A DNA stretch of 64,000 bases from Takakia lepidozioides. Its lineage: Eukaryota; Streptophyta; Takakiopsida; Takakiales; Takakiaceae. Positions 1 to 13,100 of the stretch are shown here, one piece after another; the first letter of the stretch is position 1; every line of letters starts with the position of its first letter. The stretch is taken from NCBI GenBank assembly GCA_030704615.1, contig CM060734.1, positions 46,888,042 to 46,952,041 of the forward strand. The letters run 5' to 3'. The position numbers and the translations under genes were made by a program. Under the pieces are notes generated by a model that ran no database searches, was not told the DNA's origin, and was given only the letters and a program-made list of their open reading frames with translations.

Positions 1-490
1 ACAAGGTGCCTGAGTCTTATTTTGATTTTTCAGCATTGTGAGAAAGTGTGCCTCAACAGCCTGGTGGAAAGAATGTTCAAGTAGGGCGCTTGGCAGAAAG
101 AGCTGACATGTTGAAGGAGACTTGGAAGGGTAGCTGATGACTCCGCTGGTTTTGAGGTTATGAGGTCCTGCTCTGATGATTTTTCAGATGCTGGTATTCC
201 ATGCCTGCATGTCTCAATTACCGACAAATACAACTGAATTCCTAATTAGGAGGAGGTTCTCCACTATATCTGTATCGATACCATTTGTTTTGGTAAGAAT
301 GCTGTGATAGATCTGATGGCCCATGGACATTATCGTAAATGTTTTTTTTCCTCTTGTCAAGTGTGTTTAACACTCCCCATGTGAAACTATGGGCCGTGTT
401 ACCCCACAGGACTGGGGCACGGCCATTTCTTGGAACATGAGGCACCGGCAACATGTAGAGATTCTTGGGATGTGCGGCGATTGTAGGGAC
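1..490. other. 3' flank of CDC6
   Basis: This stretch lies downstream of the CDC6 stop codon on the minus strand. It should hold the 3' UTR and the start of the next intergenic region. I see no coding similarity on either strand, and the short open frames here look like chance. Confidence 0.4.
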
Positions 491-3400
491 CTAGGAAAGA
501 CTGCTGCGGAAGAAACGCACACCCTGCAACCCACCACCTCCCTTTGTTACAACCAGATGATTCTGAGAGACAATCAAGCCCTAGAAGTATACTTGTTCCT
601 CATTAACATGGGGAACTTGATGTAGGAATCTGTCAGACGTACATGAAGCTCTTATTGGGTGATATTCATTCCACAAATGAATTATATGAAGATGAACATG
701 TATGTAGAAAATAAGAAAAACCAACTTCTGTGCTCCAAACCTGCAAGGCAAAGACAACATCCTCTTCGGCGACTTGCAATATCACTCTGCGAAGACGATC
801 CTCGCGGGATGCACCCAACTTCAACAATGCCTGCTTTTGTCATAGAACCACGAATAGCTCAACAGTCATGAATAGTCAAGTTAACAGAAATAACCAATTT
901 AAGGATAGCAATCAATGACCTCATAGCTTTGGTGTGCCTAGAAAGCTGAGCCCTCTGCCAAGCCGTAGAGCCTTAAGATCGCTACAAGTGACGTCAGGTT
1001 AACCTCCTTTCCGATTCTAGTCTTATCCCTTGCTGACCACTTTGGGGGCTTTATTAGGTGTCTGCTGAAATTCCCCTTGTCCCTTTAGCTGCTTTCCTGC
1101 TCTATTGGCTTGGTTTGCCAAGGTTGGGTACAAGGATTCTGGTCTATAAAGTTTCATCAAGGGTGCTCCCCCCTTCCCTTGTAAAGACAGAAGGAAAGCA
1201 AAACGAGAGAATATAACCTTTATAGCTTCCCAAAAAGGAGAGAGTCACACAAGAGATGAATGTGTCCAACTAGAGAGAGGATCCCAGCCAGAGCCGGTGT
1301 AACTAAGAGCCTCTCCAACACAAGGGGTGCTGTTCTCTTTCAAGGTGGGCATTAGCCTACAGAGAAAATGGCTGCAAAAGAGGAAGAATGCTAAAATGGA
1401 CAGCCGTACATTGTGAAGTGGAACCTGAAGGGTGAGGGGGCATACCTGATCAGCAAGCACACAGCACATACAAGAAAATTCATTGGCTGCAACCGAATGC
1501 ATTGCTGTTGCTTTGCAGAAGTCCAAATATGCCTTGTTGAGCTGCGGCCTCCCATTGTATACATATGTCATTCCAAACATCTACCTTTTTCTAATGCATA
1601 TCATGGCACAGGCACTTCACCCTATTAGAACCTGTACAGCAGATGGGAGTGAAATATTTGAAGTTCTTGGACACCCTTGGCACACTATGGGAAGCCAAAA
1701 CGGCCACCCAAACAGTATACCCGGGAAAAAATCCAACACCTAGTACCAAATCAGAATCTCACTCCGTACTTTGAGGTATATACCACGGAATTAGATGGAA
1801 AATAGATCATGAAACAGACCTCGGCAAGGGTAGCATCCTTTTTGGAACGGCGAAAAAGACGCACTGCTGCACACAGCACCATCTGTTCTGGCCACCATCA
1901 CAGACTGATGAGCAAGCCTGAGAGAAAGAGAGAAACAAAGAAATGTATACTGTTCATGGGAAGCTCAGAGAGCTCATGGGAGAAAGAACTAAAACAGGGA
2001 ACAGCACTAAGCGAGAGAGAGAGAGAATGTACTCATAAGACGACGTTGGCCGTAGCCTTGTGGCCATTGACCCCGCGCCCAGTTTGAGCGGAACACAAAG
2101 GGACAGAAACTACCTTTGTCAGGGGCTGACGCCAGTAGTATGACTTACCTTGGAACAGGCAATTGATCCGTGTTTCCAGATATCCTCTAGAAATCCCTTT
2201 ACACAAGCATCAATCTGCTGTGTGTGGTTTGCCCAATAACTAGGCCCCAAAAGGGCCTGGGCTTTTGGCTCAGCCTCGAGACTTTCAAAGTTGGTAAACA
2301 TAGGTACAGGCACAATTCCCTTGCTGAATTTGAAGAGGGTGTCTCTCTGGTGAGAGTACCCAGGACAATGAATCAGAAATTGAATATTGTCTTCAGGTTG
2401 CCCACACAATGGGCACTTGCAATCCCCCTTTCCTCTCTGCTTCTGTTTGCTGTTCAAAGGTAGGCTTGAATTTCAGTCTAGTGCCGAGAGCGCGTAAACC
2501 CTTGAGGTCATCCATAATGGCCTCCCCCATGTCACAGACTGGAAACAAGTTCAGGGAAGTTTCCTGTCTAACTTCATTTTCATCAGACAATTTCCTGGCC
2601 ACAGCATGGCTTTGGACACTACAACCTCTCTAAGTCAGATTTATCCAGCAGGGTCAACACTTGCGGGCTTAGATTCAGATCCTTGAAAATCTCTTCTACC
2701 CTCTTCCGCCAGGACTTAGCCTGTTTGACAGGGCCATCCTGCTTCCAAGATATAGGGTCGATCAACTTAGGATATCTGATATTAGTCATACATTGCAGCT
2801 GACCCCACCATCTGACCTTGAATTCATCTCGTCGGGAGCTTAAGGGAGGGATGCCAAACTCACCTCGAACAGCCACATTGGCTGTTTTGGGGCATGCTGA
2901 CATGCACTCCTTAAGCACCCCCACTTGAATGGATTCTAGAGAATGTACTCATAAGACGTTGTTTGCCGTAATGGATTCTAGAGACTTAGCCTGGTTGGAG
3001 TTATCAACCCATACTGCAGATGCGTACTCCAAGGCAGGCCTAATAACGTGGCAAAGCATGGTTTTTTGACTTCAGAGTTGATTCCTCTGCAGTGGAAAAA
3101 ACTGGTGAGACCCAATGTTTTGCGCTTGCCAGATGAAGAACTTTTTGAATATGTGCAACCCAATTACACTAGGCTACAGAAAACAACGTCCTATGAGTAC
3201 GTTCTCTCTCTCTGTCTCTCTCTCAACCCCTTGAGGATGTGGAAAGTGAGGGATGTGGCTTAAGGGTGGGTGATGATGCCACCATACCAGCCCTTATGTT
3301 TGCAGATGACTTCACAGGCATAGGGGAGACTCCATCCAATCTTCAGGAGTTGATTGATTGCACGAATAGATACTTTGACCTTTGGGGCTCAAGGCTAACG

Positions 3401-6400
3401 TCAGTAAATGCACAGTGGTGGCATTCAACGACTGAGGGGAGGGAGGAGGCGATCTCAAGTGGCAGTAGGCAAGCCAAGAGATTCCGGTCCTCCCTTCCTA
3501 CACATACCTTGGCGTTGAGTTTTCCTCCAAGATAGACCCGAGACACAGAGAGGGAGAATGTAATCATAAGACATTGTTTGCTGTAGCCTTGTTGCCATAG
3601 ACCCCGTGCCCAGTTTGGGCGGAACAAAAGGGACGAGTGTGACTTACCATGATGAAGACAATTAGTTTGAGTTTTCCAGATATCCTCTAGAAAGCCCTTC
3701 CCAGCCCTTCACACAAGCATGTGTCTCATGCAGGTGAGCTGCTAAGTAATTCTGGTCCTTAGAAATAATTTCTCTTCCGTGGGGGTTCCATAGCATCCAC
3801 AGAAAAAAATGAAGCTGGTAGCTTACAAGGTTGAGCAAGGACCTGCTGGTGCGGGGGTAAAGCCTGAATGGTGTCAACCACCGCTGAGCGATATGTCCTT
3901 GCCAAAGCCTTGGCCATATGATCTATCCGCACCTGTCATGAAAAGTTCTATACGGTCATATCTCAATGGCAGACTTAAAGAAAACTGGGGCCGAGGGGTT
4001 GAGTTTCTTTGCAAAAAGGACCCTTCGTGTTTACTTCCTCTTGTCACAACACTCCAACAAACTGATGAACTGACCATATTGAGGAGACTCTTTCCACATC
4101 CTTAGAGTCGGTTAGTACTGTACTCAATACCCTGAGTAGGGGCCAATGATCACTTATTTCTGCTTTTCTGTAGCAGATGGGCAGAAAGAGTGCCTGCCTC
4201 TAATGCACACTACAAGTTTCAGTGCCTTTAAATATGTGCTCATTGTCTTCATCTGCTAAGCACATTGGGCTTTCAATCATGAAACCTGCACATGAAGATC
4301 AGCATACTGGACAAGCAATTAGAAGACGGCTAATCATCATAATACCGCCTTATCGATTTTCAAGTGGGAAGTCATACTAGGATGTGATTTATGTGGAGAT
4401 GTGTAAGGGTGTACAACTCTATGCTTCATTGGTGGGGCATTTGTGCTGAGGTGCAGCCGTGTCAAATATTTCAGGGGATCGGAAATCTCAGTATAGGAAT
4501 TACCAGATTTATCTCCTCACTGCATCTGGATCTTTGACTCAAGCCTACCAGCTCAGACATGAGTTCAATATCTTCCTCATTTCCAAGTTCTTCTTTTGCC
4601 TCCACTTCTAATATCTCCAGTGCACTCCTGAACATAGTCAAATTGCATGAGGTTAAAATGAGAATTAGCATAATGTTTTACACACAACTCTAATGTCTTG
4701 GGAAGCGTGCTTCCTCCTCCTCTCCTGCTTTGGGGTAGTATTGAGCCGTGTACATGGAGCACTGAACTTTGATTTTTACACCTAATAGGCTCACCTGGAC
4801 TGTCAGATTGGCAAGAATCAAGTGCAATTCCTACAAATAAATTCAAGCTCATTAGGGAATCATGAACACAGCGAGATAGAGTATAAGATGGGACACTCTC
4901 GCAGAATTGACCAACCTGCTTTAGTAACAGCATGCCAACATAGCCTAACAGTTTTGTCTCATTCTAGCCCAGATTGGGTATGTCATCTAACTTTACCCTA
5001 GCTCACACCACTGGGAACATGATTGTGTTGACTGCTACGCAATAGAGCGATAAAGAATATACCTGCAGACATTCAGGGCTTTCCTCATGTCCCCTGATGC
5101 AGCTGCTACTTTCTGTCACCAAAAAGAGCTCAAATAGGGAATAAGATCCTCTCTTTAGGGACACACAAACTGTCAGCTTTGAGGACCACCAGTCCTGGCA
5201 AAGCATGACACACTTCGTCTTCGGGGGTCGTTTGATGTCTTCTGAAGTGGTTGCTTGTTGTTCTACTTTGTCCCATGGGCTGTTGGGGCCATATGGGCAC
5301 TATAAAATCTTTTTTCTTTCTTCACTCTCCGGTAAAATCTGGGAGGCCAGATTGACTTCATTTTAATGATGAAAGAGATTCCCAAGCAAACTGTTTATAG
5401 CAACATGCTAAAACAAATGAAAAATGCAAACAAAGTAGACAAGGTCATCACAGCCAAGGTATCCTGTACTTACTCTTGCACAGAGCTCTAAAGCCAACGG
5501 ATGAAAGACTTTGAACGGAGCACCCTGCAAATACCACCAATGCCACCACACTACTCAATTGACACTCCAATGGACCCTTCATATCTTTGTGAAGGACATG
5601 GCACCATTTCAGGCAAGCAAAAAGCTTGAGGCACAGACTAAAGTGCAATCAAGGCCCACAGCACTGGAAAAAAGTGAGAACCTTCAATCTTTGCTTCAAC
5701 ACAGTAAGAATCTGGTCCTTGGTATATGCTGGGAAAGTCACGACATCTGGCTTGCCTGCATGAAATCAACCAAGAAGAGTAGCATAGCTTAGCTGATCAA
5801 ACCTGGAAATAGTCTACATACAATTTAGGTTAACAAAGAGCAGTTATCCCCTCTTTCACGTACTTGAATGATCAATGGCAAAAATCCAGCAACCAACAGC
5901 AGGGGAAACTAGCTGCATAAACTTCACTAAAGAGCAAACTTACAGTTCATAGACTGAAGCTTCGGCAAAAAGCGGTCGGTAAGGTCAATAGCATTAGCAA
6001 CTCCTGGAAAAGGGAACAGCACATACAAGCGTATTACTAGAATAAGCCTGCTCATAAAAACCATAGAGAGAATATTGAAGCATGAGTGGCATAAAGGTCA
6101 TACCCCACGGTGCTATGTTGTTTTAGTGGTCTAGCAACATGTCCAGTGAGACAGCTATATTATGTACTAATGAGGTGTTGCTTTGCAATGGCGTTGTTGC
6201 TACAGACTCCTATGCCCAGTTAGGACAGCAGAGAGTGGAGAAGAAAGGGGAGGGTAAACAGAGGGGCACTAGAGTGGTCACTCTGAGAGAAAAAGAAAGC
6301 TCTAACATTTATAGAAAGCCCTTCGGAGCGAAAGTAAGAAAGGAACTTTATCACGTCCACAAGGAAGGAGAGAGAAAACCAGGAAGAGTTTTTTTAGTGC

Positions 6401-9400
6401 TTGGATGGCCCCTGGACAAAGTAGGCAATGAGATACCCAAACCCAGAATACACCAGAATGTCACACGAAGATGTACTCATAAGATGTTGTTTGCTGTAGC
6501 CTTGTGGCCATTGATCCCGCGCCCAGTTTGAGCAGTACACAAAGGGACAGAAGCTACCTTTGTCAGGGGACGCCGGTAGTATGACTTACCTTGAAACGAA
6601 TGAGCCACAACACATCCAGTGGTTGAAGGAAGAACAGTGAGAGACAGAGACAAAGCACAACATTCTGATGTATATACAAAACTGTACAAACAGAAATGCT
6701 GCATTTTGCAGAAAAGCAACAATACCTATCAAAATGCAGCGGGAGTTTGGGAAAGTAGGGAGACGAAACAAATCGTAGAGAACTGCTTGATCTCTTGTGA
6801 TTAGGTAATCCATCTCGTCCACAATCATCAGCCTATTTGACAGCACACATGACAAGGTTACCAAAAACAACAATGTGTCCTGCAATTTTGAGCCCAGGCC
6901 AATTCCTCCAAGAATGAAGTGATTCATCATAACTCAATTCCAACCATACTCTGAGAGAAAACCCTAGCATGTATGAAGGCTTGTGTTTAGGTGGCAGAAC
7001 AATAAGACGGTCTCTGATTTGCAAAAAGCAGTGTTTCAGTTATGAATCTGACATTGATGTTGACTGATACATGTCACTAATCTCCATTATGGTAGGCACT
7101 AGTTTCAGCCAATTGGAAATTTAACCCAAGTCTACATGCTGAACCAGCAAGCACACCCTTCCCGCGCCATTGCCAAGTAAAGCAAGAAAAGATGCACTCA
7201 CAGCATTCTCTTTGAAGTTTTGGGAGATGGCGACATGTCACACACCCTTTGCCTTAGCTCTTTCAAACAAACTGACATGCTTTTCTGAGCCAAGTCATTA
7301 CCCCTATTGGACTTGAGTGACTGCAACACCTGTTCAGTTGAAACGATTCATCAGTGCAAGAGGATCTGAACGTTTACAAAATGTTGGTTGGTGGCCACAA
7401 GGTCATCACTTTTCTAGACTTCATGGTGGAAATAGTTTGGGTGGTGCAAGGCTGCTAAGATATTCACCACATGTGAGGAAAGTAGTAGTTGGTCTCAGCA
7501 GGGTATACACGTCACCCATCATCTATTGCACCACCTTCAGAGAAATAAGCTGTACTTGGATACTCCTCAGGCTACACTTTGTTGCGAATGAGAGGGATTG
7601 TGAAAGACCTGGCTTACAATCTTTCACAATCCCTCCTTGCAAGGAATTGTGTCTTGTAGCTGAGCTAGGTGACAAGTATGCAAGGCCAGATTGCTTATCT
7701 GAAAGTGGTGATTGCAAGGGATAGAGACTGTGAGCAAGGCTGAGGGAGAAATGGGGTCTTATACATAAGTTATGTGACATCTATTTCCAAGCAACTGCTG
7801 GCAAATCCTTGGAAAAATTCTAGCTAGCCTTGAAAAGTATACATTAGGGAATAAAATTTCTATAGGTTAGATCCAAACCTTGTTAGCACAAGGACAAAAA
7901 CTAATGGAGAAATTAGAATTAATCACCCCGCCTATTTGTTGTCCAGCCTAAGTGACACTTCAAACAACCTTCGCTATGTCCAACTTAACCCTTGGAGAGT
8001 TGGTGACAAATCACGGGTTCTTCTAACCGGTAGACAGATTGTCTGTACGTGGAGAATATCCTATTATTCTTGGGAGAAATCCAAGATAGAAACAATTCAA
8101 GGAAACAAACAGAAGACCACAAAAGACATCAGACCTACACAGACTACACAGGCTACACTCACGTCACTTGAACAGCCTGCTGTTTGGAAACCATAAAGAA
8201 GGACATTGAAGACAGAGAAACACCAGCATCTTACAGTCCCCTCACCTTCTGATAAATGTTCCGTGGATCTGTCAACGAAGTGCAGTTTAAGGCAATAATC
8301 TCCGGGGGCAGCATTTGCACCTACAGTTCATACATCTCAATAGTACAAATTTTCTCCAGCCATTTCTCCAGCAATGATGGCAAAGAAACCCTAGCCCTAG
8401 CTAGCAAAGAGATGCCCGCATATCACGATACATGAAAGACATGTTAAACGTTGTTGGCCAAGAAGGTTGCTGGTCTTTTTTAAGGAAATTGTAGAATCTC
8501 TCACCTCTCTTGTCCAGTCAAGGCAGAGTGACTTGAGCTTCTCCATAGTCAATGACTTTCCAGTTCCTGGGCAGCCACACACATACAAACTGCCTGCGCT
8601 TTGCTCCAATACACATGCTTTACAGAAGTCAATCACTTTTTGTTGCTCAGCCTCTCGACACAACACTGTGGAAGGTACTGCTGACAGATGTAATGCTGTC
8701 TTCACAGCCAGAACGTGAGAGGGATCTGCAAACATGTCCCACGTATTTCAAGTATTCAGCATGTCTCGAGCACCAACTGCGCATGGTGCAGATACTACTT
8801 GCACATGGTGCCCTATAAACTTACATCAAACTAAATCCTATTTCAAATGAGACCCTCCTTACCTCAAATGGAGTTAGAATAATTTTATTTCAAGATGATG
8901 ATTGCAATATGAATGGCTCGTTTCAAGTTCCACCCATAGAAGTAAATCCACTTGGCCTTCACCCCGTTCTGGTCATTCTTCTGGAGTAATTACTTATACA
9001 GAGAGCACTTTGTCTGCCAAAAGCCGTAGTATTTGACTGAAGCCATCACCTTGAGTGAGGTCACTAGAGTGTGCACACTACCAGCAGGGGCAATCTGGCT
9101 CAAAGCGCTAGTTGCAAATTTGAAGGGAGCTCGTTAGTCTCAGACTTCTGAGAAGAAGGAAGTGGGAGGGAATGAGAGAGAGCATGAAATTGCAACCAAT
9201 GATTTAACACAGATAGTTGAAAAAGATAGGAGGACACAGAGCAAAAATGGGTACCTACCAGCAACTATCCTTTATAACCACTGAGAGAGGATCTGGGTTA
9301 CCAGTTGGTTCCCATGTTGGCGCCCACATTTGTTGTACTGAGTCAGCGATTTCGCCAGGTTGCAGTCTGCTGATATTGCTATCAGATTTGGATGAAGAAC

Positions 9401-9437
9401 TCAGTTTCCGCTTGACTTGTCCACGCCGTCCCTTCAT
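491..9437 (-). CDS. CDC6: CDC6, replication licensing AAA+ ATPase (15 exons)
   Basis: CDC6 acts in the nucleus with ORC and CDT1 to load MCM2-7 at origins in G1. I built the model from similarity to plant CDC6. Exons (high to low): 9437-9302, 8725-8505, 8320-8246, 7320-7202, 6832-6726, 6003-5944, 5755-5682, 5524-5474, 5112-5063, 4627-4549, 3932-3843, 1882-1820, 1541-1446, 830-741, 523-491. All junctions are GT/AG and phases agree, giving 1344 nt or 447 residues (Arabidopsis is about 508). Visible motifs are Walker A GCPGTGKS, Walker B LMIVDEMDYL, sensor 1 ILIG followed by VANAIDL, sensor 2 SGDMRKAL, and the C-terminal winged-helix part (LNKAYLDFCK). The start is the first ATG giving a basic N-terminus (MKGRRGQVKRKL). 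The join of exons 3 and 4 is the least certain; a short exon could be missing there. LINE pieces sit in the introns at 1883-3842 and 6004-6725, and the gene still looks intact. Confidence 0.92.
2029..3165 (-). mobile_element. 5'-truncated LINE family A copy in a CDC6 intron
   Basis: The minus strand encodes the C-terminal part of a LINE ORF2: a stretch with [20 protein letters not shown] and WWGQLQ, then a zinc-binding motif of the [10 protein letters not shown] type with a later His/Cys pair, then [19 protein letters not shown]. The 3' end is the recurrent terminus near 2029-2060 (reads AACGTCTTATGAGTACAT in element sense), next to a GA-rich microsatellite. The frame is broken several times, so the copy is dead. 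Part of it is split by a 27-bp insertion at 2943-2969. Confidence 0.75.
2943..2969 (-). mobile_element. 27-bp LINE family A 3'-end insertion
   Basis: These 27 bases are exactly the last bases of LINE family A in reverse. They are flanked by the 15-bp direct repeat AATGGATTCTAGAGA at 2928-2942 and 2970-2984. The repeat fits a target-site duplication made by target-primed reverse transcription that stopped almost at once. Confidence 0.7.
3165..3540 (+). mobile_element. LINE fragments: a 3' end and an RT core piece
   Basis: Around 3168-3203 is a plus-strand copy of the family A terminus followed by a CT-rich run. From about 3245 to 3535 the plus strand encodes a reverse-transcriptase piece with the catalytic box as PALMFADDFTGIG and downstream IDCTNRYFDLWG, then a frame break. 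Both lie in the CDC6 intron, opposite in orientation to the neighbouring LINE copies. Confidence 0.6.
3557..3790 (-). mobile_element. LINE family A 3' end joined to a family B-like C-terminus
   Basis: Positions 3557-3640 repeat the family A terminus in reverse. It continues into a short coding piece with a CVKGW...GYLEN run, and then into YLAAHLHE, which resembles the very C-terminus of the other LINE family (compare AAYLHEA at about 14252 and 31240). It reads as a composite of two LINE families. Confidence 0.5.
5257..5314 (+). repeat. Diverged LINE family B-like 3' tail
   Basis: This part of a CDC6 intron resembles the family B 3' UTR: TTTGTCCCATGGGCT, then a stretch ending in ACTATAAA and a T-rich tail. 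Similarity was judged by eye and is weak. Confidence 0.35.
6473..6600 (-). mobile_element. LINE family A 3' end (about 128 bp) in a CDC6 intron
   Basis: The minus strand carries the last codons of ORF2 (ending [11 protein letters not shown] then stop) and the 3' terminus of family A. It lies in the CDC6 intron between 6004 and 6725. I see no convincing target-site duplication. Confidence 0.65.
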
Positions 9438-10127
9438 TAACGATGGCGATAACCTAATCAGCAGCTCCACTTGAAATCTCTCTCGCGCAGTTTTCACTAT
9501 CTCCCTTCCCGTCACTTGATATCTAACTAAAATGGGTCCTGTTAGAGCTCAAGCGGGGGGCCACCACAACCAACTCTCAGCAGGAATGGACCCCTGGGAT
9601 AGCTTGGTAGCACCAAACTAAACTGACCTGACCTAAACCATCCAAATTTAAGCCCATTCCTGTAAGACAGTCTGTATCCGCAAACTGACAGAGCAATGTG
9701 GTGGTGCCTAGACCACATCTCGTCCTTCTCATCGTTTTAGTTCCATGTAGTCTTCCCTTCTTGTGTTTGTCCTAACGCCCACCAATTCAGTTGTTCAAGT
9801 TTTTTGACACATGACAGTTGTAAGAGGCATCCTTATGACATACAAATCACTATCCCGAACTGTACTAGCACAGAACCTGTTGCTAACAGGAAACGAATTC
9901 TGGCATGATAACATGCCCAATTCCAGCTCCAGGACTTGTGTCAGGAGGGGAACAGCACTTGTAGCGAACACTGAACATTGGCATTGGCCAACTACATCCC
10001 CTTCTCTCTTGTTTTGTATGTCAGATCACTTTCTTTCATTGAACGCACATGCTAATACCACCAGGGTCAGGGATCTCCTGTGGGATGGACACTTGGCGCA
10101 AATCTTCTTGTGGCTTCAACCCTCTTC
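9438..10127. other. CDC6 upstream region
   Basis: This is the space between the 3' end of the MBD-like gene and the CDC6 start, both on the minus strand. It must contain the CDC6 promoter and 5' UTR. I see no clear coding similarity, and I did not find a convincing E2F site by eye. Confidence 0.4.
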
Positions 10128-13100
10128 TTAACATAGCCATATATCAACAAGGGCACAGATACCTGGTGGGTCTACCTGGCCTTTGATCTTACTGTTCCCT
10201 TCCATTGAAGTAGGGGTAGTGTTGTCAAGGAAGGTTTCTATCCTGTTTGTCCTCTCTTCCTGCACAGGTTCTTCAATAATCAGACTGTTATCTTGCACCT
10301 TCATTTCTTCTACATCTACAGAGTGCAGTTCAGCCATAGGCTCTGGCTTCAGTCCTTCCTCTTCCAGCAGCAGGGTCATGAAATTATTTACAACAAAATT
10401 TGGCAGTTCTCTGTTAACTCTGGTGCTTCTACAATCTCCTCTGCAGGGATGACAATTTTCTCCTCTACTTTGGTCTTCTTTGGCTCAACAGCTGGCACCT
10501 CTACATGGACTACTAAGTACTTCCAGCTGGACCAGCCTCACTTGCCTCTTTCTTCTTGCTGACTGGCTCCTCCACCTTTGGTTTCTCAATTGTGAAATCT
10601 AACACATCAATCTTTTTGTCCACAGCTGGCTCCTCCACATTCCCCTGCTTGGTCTCAACAGCTGGTGCATTCACCTTTGTAATAATGGGCTCAACAACTA
10701 ACTGATCCACATCCATCAGCTTGGGCTCGTCAGCAGGTAGATCTGCCTGAACAGCCTGAATAGCCTTTTTGGGCCCCTCTTTCACCTCATCCTCCCCAGC
10801 TATGACTGCCCCAGCACCACATGACCAAATGACAACATTAACCTGAGAAATAACGAAAAATAAAGATAAATGATTGAAAATTACCTTAAAAAAAACAAAA
10901 AATAACCTTAGGAACCCTGTCATGGACTAGGTTAGTGCGCCTAGGTTAGTGGCTCAGCAAGGCTGGAAATATGAAGTCAGATCAGAAGCTGAAGGTGAAC
11001 AGTCAGAATGGCAAAGGCCAAGGGTTAGGCCTTTGGGTAGCAAGGGAATACCGAAGGGTATTCTCAGAGCAAGGTGGGGGATCCTCAGGGAGTATTCAGG
11101 AGGACCTAATGTGCGACTTGACGAGGAGACACAGGCCTGTCCTTGATGAGCAAGGCTGAGAACATAGCAGGATACAGTACTTGGAGAGTACTCTTTAGCA
11201 AGTAGAGGATACTAGGTTGGGGTGGTTATCTTGCTCATACACTGTTAATGTAGTCTACTAGACAGGACTGACAAACCCCGGGCCATGGACATAACCCACA
11301 TAGAGAACAGAGGAACAACTCTTTAGTGCTGCCAAGCTCTCCATATAAAGCAGACCTTCTTGACGTCCTAGTTCTAACATGCAGAATTTTCAATATTCAT
11401 CGATCTCTCTCTATGTTTTTGCTGTTGGCCCTCAGGATCCCCATGGACTTTATAAAGTGTGTTCCTTTTTCTTTCTTTCTCTGTGACTATCTCTTTGTCT
11501 CTTTGGGCCTTTGCAGATGAGGACATGAAGTGTTCAATGGCCTACCTGCATAAGGCACCAAATAACAGAACGAAAAAAAACTTTATAATGTGCGTGGGAG
11601 CCAAAGCACTCATGGAACACAAGAGAGCAGAAAAGAAGATAGAAATAGAAAAGTGGGTAACCCAACAACAGTGTCAGAAAGCAGTACAACCTTGAAGAGA
11701 GAGAGAGAGGCCCAAGGGCCGAAGAAGGTAGAAGCATAGACACCAAAGAGCAATGCAAAGCTCAATTGTTGTACAAGGCATTCTCTCTCTCTCCCTCTCC
11801 CCCTTGGCCACAAGGCTACAGCAAACAATGTCTTATGAGTACATTCTCTCTCCCCCTTGCCTAGTTATTCGGCAAACCACACACAACAGATTGATGCTTG
11901 GGTGAAGGGATTTCTAGAGGATATCTGGAAAACTCGAATTCATTGTCTGTTCCAAGGTAAGTCATACTACCGGCATCAGCCCCTGACAGAGGTAGGTTCT
12001 GTCCCTTTGTGTTCCGCTCAAACTGAGCGCGGGGTCAATGGCCACAAGGCTACAGCAAACAACGTCTTATGACTACACTTCTTCCCTGAACAAAATTAGG
12101 CATAAGACTTCCCTGAACTTGTTTCAAGTTTGTGACATGGGTGAGGACATTAAGGATGATCTGAAAGGCCTACCTACCCTCGGCACTAAACTGGCGTAGG
12201 AATCTACCTTTGAACAATAAACAGATGCAGAGAGGAAAGGGAGATTGTCAATGCCCAATGTGTGGACAGCATGAAGACAATATCCATTTTCTGATACAAT
12301 GTCCGGGGTTTCTCATCAGAGAGCGACCAGCTGGACCAGCTGCATCTTTTATAATCTTGGGCTGAGCCTAAAGCCCTGTTGGCGTCTAATTGCTGGGCAG
12401 TTCACACACAGCAAATTGATGCTTCTGTGAAGGAATTTCTAGAGGAAATCTGGAAACCAGAAACAATTGTTTATACCAAGTCCCACTACTGGAGTGAGCC
12501 CCTCACTAAGGTAGTGTGTGTTCCCTCTTGTTTCGCCCAAACAGGGCACGGCGCCTATGGCCACAAGGCCACGTTAAACACATTTATCAAAGCTTATGAC
12601 AAAGAGATTGGGCAGACTGTAAAATTGCAAGTGCCTGGTGGTCAAGTGTGGCAGGTGGTAATTGGACGCCCTGGCGATTGCGTAGCTTTCAAAGCTGGAT
12701 GGAGGGGACTTGCTGCTGACAACCACCCGGAGATGGAAGATACTACACCGTCACCAGGGCATCCAATTACGAGTTTTGATCCCCACAAGGCACTTCATCA
12801 TTTGGTGTTTTTCAAAGTGCTTTCTTGTTGTTCCACTCTCCATAGAGTGGAAGTCCCTCCACATCCTTTGTGCCATCTCTTCTATGTATGAGATTGTCAC
12901 TGGCATGGTCAACGTCGCTGGTGAATTCTCAGCCGAGATCCACAGCAACATTGGAGTCAAACAGGGCTGCCCCCTTTCACCTACCCTGTTCGGGATCTAC
13001 ATTGACGCCTTGGAGAATTACATATCAAAAAACCATGGGGTTGGGGTCCCATTGGATGGGGGACCAACCCAATCAGATCTCCTCTATGCTGATGATGTTG

